Assembly (NCBI GenBank): GCA_964469485.1 | Contig: CAYXZP010000011.1 | Coordinates: 1 to 34,848 of the forward strand | DNA length: 34,848 nt | Source: CAYXZP01 sp964469485 | GTDB lineage: Bacteria; Desulfobacterota; Binatia; UBA1149; CAYXZP01 | Direction: 5' to 3' | Shown: positions 7,603 through 15,664 of the stretch, one piece after another | Position numbering within the stretch: the first letter of the stretch is position 1 | How the letters are laid out: each line of letters starts with the position of its first letter | Program-made: the position numbers and the translations under genes | The notes under the pieces: generated by a model | Told to the model about the DNA's origin: nothing | Database searches by the model: none | Seen by the model: only the letters and a program-made list of their open reading frames with translations

Positions 7603-7632
7603 AGCATACGGCCGCTGCCTTTCGGGGGTCAA
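7603..7632 (-). promoter_or_regulatory. Candidate sigma-70 promoter of the 126-aa protein gene
   Basis: On the minus strand a TTGACC (-35, 7627-7632) is followed after 18 bp by TATGCT (-10, 7603-7608), about 30 nt before the ATG at 7572. Both boxes match consensus at four to five of six positions. It lies in the 135-bp gap shared with divergent mazG. Confidence 0.5.
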
Positions 7633-7707
7633 GTTCATTCGACAGCCAAACGTTCGTTTAGCGCCGGATTTGATAGCGGCCCTCGACGGCCCCATAGTCT
7701 GGCCGCC

Positions 7708-8490
7708 ATGGACGGGTCGCATAACTTCGGCCGGCTCGTCGAGATCATGCACCGGCTGCGCTCACCGGGGGGCTGCCCCTGGGACGCCGAACAGACGCAT
7801 GAATCGCTGGCCCCCTACCTCATAGAAGAATGCTACGAGGTCATCGAGGCGCTCGAACAGCGCGGCGACCCCGAACTTTGCGAGGAACTCGGCGACGTGC
7901 TCTTGCAGGTCGTCTTCCACAGCGAACTGGGCGCGGAACGTAACGCCTTTACGATCGACGACGTCGTACGACAGCTCACGGACAAGCTTGTCCGGCGCCA
8001 CCCGCACGTGTTCGAAGACGTGGTGGTCGGGTCTACAAGCGAGGTCGTCAGCAATTGGTCGCGTATAAAACGCGAGGAACGAACCGTGGACGGCGCCGCG
8101 GCCTCGGAGCTCGCCGGCGTGCCAAAAGCCCTGCCCGCCCTGCTAAGGGCCCACCGCATCGGTGAGAAGGCCTCCGGGGCCGGCTTCGACTGGAGCGATG
8201 CCGGCGGGGCCCGCCGGAAGATCTCCGAGGAGTTGGCCGAACTCGACAGCGCCGCCGCCGGCTCGGGCTCGGTCGAGGATGAGATCGGCGACCTGCTCTT
8301 CGCCGTGACCAGCTACGCGCGTCTGTCGGGCTTCAATGCCGAAGGCCTCCTGCAAAGAGCCTTGGAGCGTTTCCGGCTGCGGTTCGAGGCCATGGAGAAG
8401 GCCATCGAGGGTTCGGGCCGGGACATTCACGATCTCGATGCCGGCGAGCTCGACCGGCTGTGGGACTCGGCCAAGGACGCCGAGCCTTAA
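7708..8490 (+). CDS. mazG: Nucleoside triphosphate pyrophosphohydrolase MazG
   Basis: MazG hydrolyses (d)NTPs to NMP and pyrophosphate, and is thought to clear non-canonical nucleotides. The 260-aa protein has two tandem MazG repeats, as in E. coli. The first begins with LRSPGGCPWDAEQTHESL and has the Mg-binding EECYEVIEALE plus EELGDVLLQVVFHSE; the second has EELAELD and EIGDLLFAV. The linker block SNWSRIKREER is also typical. The ATG at 7708 matches the family N-terminus; an open frame extends upstream without homology. Its TAA overlaps the TAA of the convergent murJ. Confidence 0.93.
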   Translation: MDGSHNFGRLVEIMHRLRSPGGCPWDAEQTHESLAPYLIEECYEVIEALEQRGDPELCEELGDVLLQVVFHSELGAERNAFTIDDVVRQLTDKLVRRHPHVFEDVVVGSTSEVVSNWSRIKREERTVDGAAASELAGVPKALPALLRAHRIGEKASGAGFDWSDAGGARRKISEELAELDSAAAGSGSVEDEIGDLLFAVTSYARLSGFNAEGLLQRALERFRLRFEAMEKAIEGSGRDIHDLDAGELDRLWDSAKDAEP

Positions 8491-10163
8491 GCCCGCCCCG
8501 TCTTGCCTGCCATGGCCACGAGATCGCGGATCTCGCGGCTACCTACCGCCCAGGCCACGCCGATATAGGAAAGCCCGCCTATGGCCACCGAGGCCGCGAG
8601 ATCGGCGTATATCGGGATGGATATGAGCCCGGCCGCGGTGAAGGCGCGCCAGCACCACAGGGCCGCGGCCATGGCCGCAGCCGCCGAAGCGTGGTGAGCG
8701 AAACAGCGCAGGAGCCGGACCGTTCGGCCGAGCGGTAGCCGTCGTGCGAGCAGCAGGTACAGGCAAACAGCGTTGAGCGTCGAGGCCAGCGCCGTTCCGG
8801 CGGCCAACCCGGCATGCCCCATGTCGGCGATCCGCAACGCGTCACCGGCAGAGGCCACCAGGGCCGCTCCCCACCACGGCGCCCCGGGGTCGGTCGGCCC
8901 CATGAGCGCAAGATCGAAGAGCAGGTTGGCGGCGAGCGCCCCGCTGGCGACCAGGACCGGGATACGCGGCCGTTGGAAGGCGTAAAACGGCGCCACCAGA
9001 ACCCGTGCCGATGCCACGGCCAAGAGTCCCGGGGTGTAGGCACGCAAGGCCATGGTCGTCATGGCGGTATCGGCCGGACCGAAACTGCCGCGCTCGAACA
9101 GAGCCGACACCAGCAGCGGGGCCAGCATCCACAGTCCGACGGCGGCCGGTATGGCAAGCGACCATACCAATCGCAGTGAGTAACCGAGGCTGTCGGCCAT
9201 CTCCTCGACGCGTCCGCCCTTTGCCTGGCGGGCCAGCGTCGGAAGCGCCGCGGTGCCCACGGCGACCGCGACTATCCCCAGGGGAAACTCGAAGAGGCGG
9301 TCGGCATACCACAGCCACGACACGCTGCCCGACGGCAGCAGGGAGGCCAGCAGCGTGGCGACCAGGACGCTGAGCTGGTAGACCGCTCCGCCGAACAGCG
9401 TCGGTACCAACAATCGCCCGACCCGGCCGACGGCGCCGTCACCACGGCCGAGCAGCATTCGCGGGCGCAGCCCTTCGGCGGCAAGCGAGGGCGTTTGGAC
9501 GGCGACCTGCAGGATACCGCCGACCAGAACACCAACCGCCAGACCGTAGACCGGCACCTTCAGACGCGGGGCCAGCAATCCTGCCGCGCATATTATCGAG
9601 AGGTTGAGCAAGATGGGGCCGAGGGCCGGCGCGGTGAACCTGTTGAAGGTATGCAGCGTACCCATGGCCCAGGCGGCCGAACCCACCAGCACGAGGTAGG
9701 GGAACATCAGCATTGTCAGCCGGCCGGCAAGGGCCAGTTTGCCGGACTCGGACGCGAACCCCGGAGAAAGCAGGCCGACAAGCTCATGCGCCCACCACAT
9801 TCCCGCCGCCGCGATCGCAAGCAGCACGACTAAGGAAACCGCGCCGACGGCGCCGGCCGCACGCAAGGCGGCCTGCTTGCCCCCTTGCAGGAGACGCTCG
9901 GTGAACACCGGCACAAAAGCGGTGCTGGCCGCGCCTTCGGCCACGATGCGGCGGAAGAGGTTCGGTATGCGAAAGGCGACGAAGAACGCGTCGGCGCCGC
10001 TGCCCGCACCGAAGAAGGCCGCGATCGCCATATCCCTGGCGAGCCCGGTGATGCGGCTCAGCAGGGTCAGCCCCCCGAGCGAACCCGCCGCTTGCGCTAT
10101 AGCGCGCCGCGCCGCGCCGGCCGCTACGGTTTGACCGTCGCCCCCCGCGTTGCTAGTTTCCAC
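8487..10163 (-). CDS. murJ: Lipid II flippase MurJ
   Basis: MurJ flips lipid-linked peptidoglycan precursor across the inner membrane. The 558-aa protein is a polytopic MOP-superfamily transporter with many hydrophobic helices (family usual 14). The N-terminal block LTLLSRITGLARDMAIAAFF, ADAFFVAFRIPNLFRRI and EGAASTAFVPVFTE is the family signature. The start is a GTG at 10163; the N-terminus is about 15 residues longer than usual. It diverges from rpsT with only 18 bp between start codons, so the rpsT promoter lies inside its first codons. Confidence 0.95.
   Translation of the reverse strand: METSNAGGDGQTVAAGAARRAIAQAAGSLGGLTLLSRITGLARDMAIAAFFGAGSGADAFFVAFRIPNLFRRIVAEGAASTAFVPVFTERLLQGGKQAALRAAGAVGAVSLVVLLAIAAAGMWWAHELVGLLSPGFASESGKLALAGRLTMLMFPYLVLVGSAAWAMGTLHTFNRFTAPALGPILLNLSIICAAGLLAPRLKVPVYGLAVGVLVGGILQVAVQTPSLAAEGLRPRMLLGRGDGAVGRVGRLLVPTLFGGAVYQLSVLVATLLASLLPSGSVSWLWYADRLFEFPLGIVAVAVGTAALPTLARQAKGGRVEEMADSLGYSLRLVWSLAIPAAVGLWMLAPLLVSALFERGSFGPADTAMTTMALRAYTPGLLAVASARVLVAPFYAFQRPRIPVLVASGALAANLLFDLALMGPTDPGAPWWGAALVASAGDALRIADMGHAGLAAGTALASTLNAVCLYLLLARRLPLGRTVRLLRCFAHHASAAAAMAAALWCWRAFTAAGLISIPIYADLAASVAIGGLSYIGVAWAVGSREIRDLVAMAGKTGRA
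10131..10159 (+). promoter_or_regulatory. Candidate rpsT promoter embedded in the murJ start
   Basis: TTGACC (10131-10136) and TAGTTT (10154-10159) are separated by 17 bp and point towards rpsT, whose ATG is at 10182. A start point near 10166 would leave a leader of about 16 nt. The -35 lies in the first codons of divergent murJ and the -10 ends next to its GTG. Confidence 0.5.
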
Positions 10164-10181
10164 GGCTTACGAGCTTAGCAG

Positions 10182-10445
10182 ATGGCAAACCATCCGTCGG
10201 CAAAGAAGCGTCACCGCCGCTCAGAGAAAGCGCGCGTGGCCAACCGCAGCGTGCGAACGACCATCCGTACGCTTGTCCGCAAGGTCAACGAAGCCATCGA
10301 CAGCGGCGACGGTGAGACCGCCCGCACGGCACTGGGCAGCGCAACACGGGCGCTGGCCAAAGGTGCGGCCAAGGGCATCGTCCACCCGGCCAATGCCGCC
10401 AGGCGCACCTCGCGGCTCGCTCGCAAGGTCGCCAAGCTCGGCTAG
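10182..10445 (+). CDS. rpsT: 30S ribosomal protein S20
   Basis: The 87-aa, Lys/Arg/Ala-rich protein begins MANHPSAKKRHRRSEK and ends with the family block HPANAARRTSRLARKV. S20 binds 16S rRNA early in small-subunit assembly. It stands alone on the plus strand between two minus-strand genes, with murJ 18 bp upstream and the lptE stop 5 bp downstream. No clear Shine-Dalgarno precedes the ATG. Confidence 0.96.
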   Translation: MANHPSAKKRHRRSEKARVANRSVRTTIRTLVRKVNEAIDSGDGETARTALGSATRALAKGAAKGIVHPANAARRTSRLARKVAKLG

Positions 10446-10450
10446 CCCGG

Positions 10451-11059
10451 CTACGGCCCCCCCATAAGACGCTGGTGTATTGCCCGGGCCAGGTCCTCGG
10501 CCAGGGCGTCCTGTGCGCGTGAGCGGCGGGCCTCACCCAGTTGCACTGAATCCATCTGGGCCAGATCGCCGGCGGCCGAAAGCTCGCCGGCCACGAAATC
10601 CGAACTGCTGGCCACCACAGCACCGGCCACCGCCGCATGCCCTCGTGTAGAAGAGACCCGCTCGGACCTCCATAGTTCTTCACCGCCGCGGGCCTCGAGC
10701 CGGGCCGTAGCCACCACGGTCGTCTCGTAGTCGAGCACCTCATCGTACTCGTCGAAGGAAACGGCGCGTGTGTACGGCTCATCCAACTCGACCCTGAGTA
10801 TGACCTCGGCGGCGCCGGCCTCGGGCATGACCGTGAAGCGTCCCTGCCGGCGGATCAGGATCCGCAGCCGGCGGCGTAGGTGGTCGGCAAAGACCGGGTC
10901 CCCGCTGCCCGCCTCGACCTCGGCGACATGCAGCCTGGTCACCTCGTCGGCCACCGGCGCGCGGGGATGGACGAGACTGTATCCGCAGGCGTCCACCATC
11001 AACACGCAAACAAGAAGCGGGAGAAAAGGGCCGGACCTGCCGGCAGAGACAGCTTTCAC
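10451..11059 (-). CDS. lptE: LPS-assembly lipoprotein LptE
   Basis: LptE plugs the LptD barrel that inserts LPS into the outer leaflet. The product (202 aa) starts with a basic residue and a hydrophobic signal (about 10-23), then VDAC-GY, a lipobox with an unusual Asp at -2. The C-GY-x-L start of the mature protein, the mixed beta/alpha body and the C-terminal Asp-Leu-Ala-x-x-I helix fit LptE. The GTG at 11059 overlaps the leuS stop (GTGA), which fixes the start; the frame is open farther upstream inside leuS. Position directly after leuS is the standard one. Confidence 0.82.
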   Translation of the reverse strand: MKAVSAGRSGPFLPLLVCVLMVDACGYSLVHPRAPVADEVTRLHVAEVEAGSGDPVFADHLRRRLRILIRRQGRFTVMPEAGAAEVILRVELDEPYTRAVSFDEYDEVLDYETTVVATARLEARGGEELWRSERVSSTRGHAAVAGAVVASSSDFVAGELSAAGDLAQMDSVQLGEARRSRAQDALAEDLARAIHQRLMGGP

Positions 11060-13947
11060 GACAGGACTATGTTGACCAGACGGTTGGGCACTACCACCGT
11101 GCGCGCCAGCGAGCGTCCCTCGATGAGCTTGGCGATACGTTCGTCCGCGAGCGCGGCCTGTTCGATATCGTCCTTGGAAGAACCGGCGGCCACGGTTATG
11201 CGCGAACGGACCTTGCCGTTTATCTGGACCGCGATCTCGGCTGTTTCCCTGGTCAACGCAGACTCGTCGATGGACGGCCACGGCATCTCGTCAAGGTCCC
11301 GGCCCCGGACCGACAAGCTCCAAAGTTCGCTGGTCATATGAGGGGCGAAGGGGAACAAAAGCCGTAGGGTGGTGGCCGCCGCAAAGGACACCAGGGCCGG
11401 ACTCGGGCCCGCCTGTTGGGTGCGCAGGTCCTGGATGGCGTTGACGAGTTCCATGATGGCCGCGATCGCCGTGTTGAGGTGTATACGCTCGCCGATGTCG
11501 CGCGTGACGCGCGCTATGCATTCATGGACACCGCGGCGCAGCTGTTTCTCGCCGGACCCGAGACCCGCTTCGCCGGGGTCCTCCCACGCCAGCCCGTCGG
11601 TGCCGGCCAGCGAACGTGTTAGACGCCAGACCCGGCCGAGGAAACGGTGGGCGCCCTCGACGCCGCGTTCGCTCCACTCGAGGTCCTTTTCGGGCGGGGC
11701 GGCAAACATGGAGAACAGACGGGCCGTATCCGCGCCGTAGCTGGCGACGAGTTCGTCCGGGTCGACGACGTTGCCCTTGGACTTGCTCATCTTGGCGCCG
11801 TCCTTGATCACCATCCCCTGGGTGAGCAGACGCTCGAAGGGCTCGGCAACACCGACCCAACCCAGGTCGCGCAATGCCCGCGTAAAAAAACGCGCGTAGA
11901 GCAGATGGAGCACGGCGTGCTCGACACCGCCTATGTATTGGGCGACCGGCAGCCAGCGGGAGGCCTCGTCGCTGTCGAACGGCTTGTCGTCGCGCTGGGG
12001 AGAGAGAAAGCGCAGGAAGTACCAGGACGACTCCACGAAGGTGTCCATGGTGTCGGTCTCGCGCCTGGCCTCGGCGCCACAACGCGGACACGAGGTGCGG
12101 ACGAAACTGTCGAGTCCGGGAAGCGGGGAACCCCCGCCGGCCAGCAGTTCAACGTCGGTGGGCAGCAGCACCGGAAGTTCCGCTTCCGGCACCCCCACGA
12201 TGCCGCAGTCCCCGCAGTGGACCACCGGAATGGGCGCCCCCCAGTAACGCTGCCGCGATATGCCCCAATCGCGCAAGCGGTAGTTGGTCACCCGCCGGCC
12301 CTTGCCTTCGCCTTCGAGGCGCTCGGCTATCGCATGCCGGGCCTCAGCGCTGGCAAGCCCGTCGAAATCGCCGCTGGCAACGAGGCTCCCGTCATCCTCG
12401 AAAGCGGCCTGCCCGGCCGCTAGCCGCTCGTCGCTCGCACCGCCGGTCCGGCGGACCACCTCGACGACGGGCAGGTCGTGACCGCGGGCGAACTCGAAGT
12501 CGCGCTGGTCGTGCGCCGGCACCGCCATTATGGCGCCGGTGCCGTAGTCCATGAGCACGAAGTTGGCCAGATAGACGGGCAAGCGCGCTCCGTTGACGGG
12601 GTTGACGGCATGGCAGCCGGTGAAGCCCCCCTCCTTTCCGCTCGCGCGCGTTTCACGGTCCTGGCGACGGATGCGTTCGATGAAGTCCCCCACCTCGGCC
12701 GTTTTCCCGCCGGCCTCGCCGAGCCCGGCCGCGCGCGGGTGTTCGACGGCCACACTGACGAAGGTGGCGCCGAACAGGGTGTCTGCGCGGGTCGTGAACA
12801 CATCGAGGGCTCCGGCGCACTCGACGAGCTCAAAGTCGATCTCGAGGCCCTCGCTGCGCCCTATCCAGTTGCGCTGCATCGTGCGGACGCGCTCCGGCCA
12901 TCCGTCCAACTCGTCGAGACCGTCGAGAAGTTCGTCAGCATAGTCGGTTATGCGCAAAAACCACTGGTCGAGATCCTTGCGTCCCACCGGACTGTGGCCA
13001 CGCCAGCAGCTGTCGCCGTCGACCTGTTCGTTGGCCAGCACCGTGCCGCAGCCCTCGCACCAGTTGACCTCCGCCTTCTTCCTGTAAGCGATGCCCCGCT
13101 CGAGCATCTGCAGAAAGAACAACTGTTCCCAGCGATAGTACCCGGGGTCGCAGGTGGCCAGTTCCCGGTCCCAGTCATAACTGAACCCCATCCTGCGCAA
13201 CTGGCTGCGCATGACCTCTATGTTGTCGCGGGTCCACTCGGCGGGCTGCACGCCCCGTTCTATCGCCGCGGTCTCGGCCGGCAACCCGAAGCCGTCCCAA
13301 CCTATCGGGTGGAGGACCCGGTAGCCGGTTGCACGCAGAAAGCGGGCCAGGACGTCGCCGATCGTATAGTTGCGTACGTGCCCCATGTGGATGCGGCCCG
13401 AAGGATAGGGAAACATCTCGAGAAGATAGAAGGGTTTGTCTCCGGAGGCCGGCAGCGCGTCCTTGTCACGCTCGAGCCACTTCTTCTGCCAGCGCGGTTC
13501 GATCGAAACCGGATCGTAACCACTTGTCCCGGCGACCCCGGCTTGCCGGGCCACACGGTCAAGAACGCCGTTTATGAAGGCCGGGGCGCTGTCATCGGAA
13601 AATCGCTTGGCCAGCTCGACCGCCTCGTTGACCGCCACGGCCACCGGAACCCCGCCGCTTGCCGTCAGCTCGCCGACGGCGAGCCGCAACAGGCTCAGTT
13701 CGACCTTCGACATCCTGCCCAGTTCCCAGTTGTCCGCCGCGCCGTCGATGAGCGCGTCTATGTCGGCGCGTCTGTCGAGAACGTCCGCTGCCAGTGTGGC
13801 GGCAAAGGCGCGCACGGCGTCGCTGGTCGCCGGCGCCGAGGCCCAGAAGCCGTCGAGCACCGAGTCGAGATCGTCGCCAGCCAGCTCGACCTGGTAGAGT
13901 AATTGAAGAGCGGCCTCGCGCCCCCGCCTGCGTTCGCCGCTAGACAC
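11056..13947 (-). CDS. NusB-leucyl-tRNA synthetase fusion
   Basis: One uninterrupted 963-aa frame encodes two normally separate proteins. Residues 1-135 are a complete NusB antitermination factor (RGREAALQLLYQVEL; VELSLLRLAVGEL; NEAVELAKRFSDDSAPAFINGVLD). From about 143 a full leucyl-tRNA synthetase follows: YDPVSIEPRWQKKW, HMGH at 187-190, a Cys pair CEGC, the editing domain with TTRADTLFG and YGTGAIMAVPAHDQRD, KMSKS at about 719-723, and the C-terminal anticodon and tail domains. About eight residues link the two parts with no stop. The start is a GTG at 13947. An in-frame GTG at 13554 could initiate free LeuRS, but has no clear Shine-Dalgarno. The gene lies 11 nt after ribH and overlaps lptE. 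Confidence 0.9.
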   Translation of the reverse strand: MSSGERRRGREAALQLLYQVELAGDDLDSVLDGFWASAPATSDAVRAFAATLAADVLDRRADIDALIDGAADNWELGRMSKVELSLLRLAVGELTASGGVPVAVAVNEAVELAKRFSDDSAPAFINGVLDRVARQAGVAGTSGYDPVSIEPRWQKKWLERDKDALPASGDKPFYLLEMFPYPSGRIHMGHVRNYTIGDVLARFLRATGYRVLHPIGWDGFGLPAETAAIERGVQPAEWTRDNIEVMRSQLRRMGFSYDWDRELATCDPGYYRWEQLFFLQMLERGIAYRKKAEVNWCEGCGTVLANEQVDGDSCWRGHSPVGRKDLDQWFLRITDYADELLDGLDELDGWPERVRTMQRNWIGRSEGLEIDFELVECAGALDVFTTRADTLFGATFVSVAVEHPRAAGLGEAGGKTAEVGDFIERIRRQDRETRASGKEGGFTGCHAVNPVNGARLPVYLANFVLMDYGTGAIMAVPAHDQRDFEFARGHDLPVVEVVRRTGGASDERLAAGQAAFEDDGSLVASGDFDGLASAEARHAIAERLEGEGKGRRVTNYRLRDWGISRQRYWGAPIPVVHCGDCGIVGVPEAELPVLLPTDVELLAGGGSPLPGLDSFVRTSCPRCGAEARRETDTMDTFVESSWYFLRFLSPQRDDKPFDSDEASRWLPVAQYIGGVEHAVLHLLYARFFTRALRDLGWVGVAEPFERLLTQGMVIKDGAKMSKSKGNVVDPDELVASYGADTARLFSMFAAPPEKDLEWSERGVEGAHRFLGRVWRLTRSLAGTDGLAWEDPGEAGLGSGEKQLRRGVHECIARVTRDIGERIHLNTAIAAIMELVNAIQDLRTQQAGPSPALVSFAAATTLRLLFPFAPHMTSELWSLSVRGRDLDEMPWPSIDESALTRETAEIAVQINGKVRSRITVAAGSSKDDIEQAALADERIAKLIEGRSLARTVVVPNRLVNIVLS

Positions 13948-13958
13948 CCGCCGAGGCC

Positions 13959-14399
13959 CTACGGTATCCGTCCGAGCTCTGTGATCGTCTCGATCAACGT
14001 GACCACGGCGTCATAGCCCTTGTTGCCGACCTCGCCGCCGGCCCTGGCCAAGGCCTGCTCGATACTGTCGGTCGTCAACACCCCGAAGGCCACCGGAATG
14101 TCGCTGTCCAGGGCCACGCGTTGTATGCCGGCCACGGCGCCCTGGCAGACGTACTCGAAGTGCGGGGTCTGACCCTGGATCACGGCGCCCAGACAGGCGA
14201 TGCCGTCGTAGGCCCCCGAACGCGCCAGCCTCTGGGCGACTAGCGGCAACTCAAAAGCCCCCGGCACCGCATAGATGTCCTCGTCGGTCAGCTCCACTCC
14301 GTGGCGCGAGGCGGCGTTACGGGCACCCTCGAGCAGGCTGTCCGTCACGGCGCGGTTGAACCGGCTGACCACCAGGGCGATGCGGCGGCGCGCTGCCAT
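13959..14399 (-). CDS. ribH: 6,7-dimethyl-8-ribityllumazine synthase
   Basis: RibH condenses 5-amino-6-ribitylaminouracil with dihydroxybutanone phosphate to lumazine. The 146-aa protein shows VSRFN, VPGAFELPL, GAVIQGQTPHFEYV with the catalytic His, and PVAFGVLTTDS followed by a C-terminal NKG. Q replaces the usual R/K and D in GAVIxGxT. It starts 2 nt after ribBA and sits 11 nt before nusB-leuS. Confidence 0.95.
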   Translation of the reverse strand: MAARRRIALVVSRFNRAVTDSLLEGARNAASRHGVELTDEDIYAVPGAFELPLVAQRLARSGAYDGIACLGAVIQGQTPHFEYVCQGAVAGIQRVALDSDIPVAFGVLTTDSIEQALARAGGEVGNKGYDAVVTLIETITELGRIP

Positions 14400-14401
14400 G
14401 T

Positions 14402-15664
14402 TCAGCCGGGCCCGCCCTTTTGGGTCCCGTGCCCCGCGATCAGATGGCCGAGCTTGTCGCGCTTGGTCGCCAGATAGCCGACGTTGTTCTCGTGCGGTTG
14501 AGTTTCCAGGGGCCGCCTTTCCACCACCTCGATCCCGTAGCGCTCCAGACCCTCGACCTTTTGTGGATTGTTGGTCAACAGACGCACCCTGCGGATGCCG
14601 AGGTCCTTCAATATCTGGCAGGTGATCCCGTAGTCGCGCAGATCTTCCTCGAAACCGAGCTCCAGATTAGCCTCGACCGTGTCGCGGCCCGCCTCCTGCA
14701 AAGAGTAGGCCCGCACCTTGTTGGCCAAGCCGATGCCCCGACCTTCCTGATGCATGTAGACGACCACGCCCCGGCCCTCCCGCCTTATCAGGTCCATGGC
14801 CATGGCCAGCTGCTCCCCGCAGTCGCACCGGGTAGACCCCAGCACATCGCCCGTCAGACATTGTGAGTGAACGCGCACGGTCACCGGTTGGCCCGGCTCG
14901 ATGGTGCCGGACAGCAGAGCCATATGTTCGTGGTCGTCGAGGTCGTTCTGATAGACGATGGCCCGGTACTCCCCCCCGAGGCCGCTTTCGATCTTGCGCT
15001 CGGCAACACGGCGAACCACAAGCTCGTCACGCAGACGCTCGGCCACCACGGCCGCCACGGTTACGGCCGCCAACCCGTGGCGCTTTCCGAGCAGCCCCAC
15101 GGCTTCCTTGTCGGCCAGTTCACCGTCATCGTCGAGCACGGCGACCAGCGCAGCCGCCGGTGCGTCGCCGGCCATGGTCACGAGATCACAGGCGGCCTCG
15201 GGAATGGCAGCCTTGACCAACACTCCGCCGTTCCTCGCGCGCAGCGGAAAGACATGGCCCGGCATGACTATGTCGGCGGCCGACGCATCCGGGTGCCCGG
15301 CCGCTTGTATCGTCCGCGCCCGGTCGGCGGCCGAGATGCCGGTGGAAACTCCGCTGGCGGCCTCTATCGAAGTGCCGAAGGCCGGGCGCTCAGGGGCCGC
15401 GGAATCTCCAGCCAGCATGGGAATACCGAGCTGGCGCATGCGTTGTTCGGTCATGGCCAAAGAGGTGAGGCCCCGGCCCTCGCCCACCATGAAGTTGACC
15501 TGCTCGGTGGTGATACGCCCCGCGCCGGCACACATGTACACGCCACGGTCGGGATGCAGATCGTCGTAGAGCACGACCATCCGGCCCGCCTCGAGTTCGG
15601 CGACCGCGCGGGCCAGTTCCTGGCCGTGTTTGGGCTCCTGTCTCACTCGAAACGTCCCCGCCAC
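14402..15664 (-). CDS. ribA: RibBA-type protein: intact GTP cyclohydrolase II, degenerate DHBP-synthase domain
   Basis: The 420-aa protein has the RibBA layout. The C-terminal half (about 225-420) is a normal GTP cyclohydrolase II, with zinc Cys at about 269, 280 and 282 (SQCLTGD, RCDCGEQ), HQEGRGIGL and LLTNNPQKVEGL. The N-terminal half still folds like DHBP synthase (INFM-like VNFM, TGISAADRARTI, PGHVFPLRA), but aligning without gaps the DDEDRENEGD acidic loop reads DDLHPDRGVY, the GHTEA motif reads AIPEA, and the CE pair reads VA. These positions bind metal or do catalysis in characterised enzymes, so this half is probably inactive. The protein should supply the pyrimidine branch only. It overlaps ribD by 22 nt; ribE is absent here. 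Confidence 0.88.
   Translation of the reverse strand: MAGTFRVRQEPKHGQELARAVAELEAGRMVVLYDDLHPDRGVYMCAGAGRITTEQVNFMVGEGRGLTSLAMTEQRMRQLGIPMLAGDSAAPERPAFGTSIEAASGVSTGISAADRARTIQAAGHPDASAADIVMPGHVFPLRARNGGVLVKAAIPEAACDLVTMAGDAPAAALVAVLDDDGELADKEAVGLLGKRHGLAAVTVAAVVAERLRDELVVRRVAERKIESGLGGEYRAIVYQNDLDDHEHMALLSGTIEPGQPVTVRVHSQCLTGDVLGSTRCDCGEQLAMAMDLIRREGRGVVVYMHQEGRGIGLANKVRAYSLQEAGRDTVEANLELGFEEDLRDYGITCQILKDLGIRRVRLLTNNPQKVEGLERYGIEVVERRPLETQPHENNVGYLATKRDKLGHLIAGHGTQKGGPG

Noticed and set aside
13552..13554. Internal GTG as a separate leuS start
   Set aside because: No Shine-Dalgarno precedes it and nusB has no stop, so it cannot be preferred over the fused frame, though it remains possible.
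12478..13902. 474-codon open frame on the plus strand opposite nusB-leuS
   Set aside because: It is antisense to a clearly conserved coding frame, has no recognisable motif, and long antisense frames are expected at this GC content.
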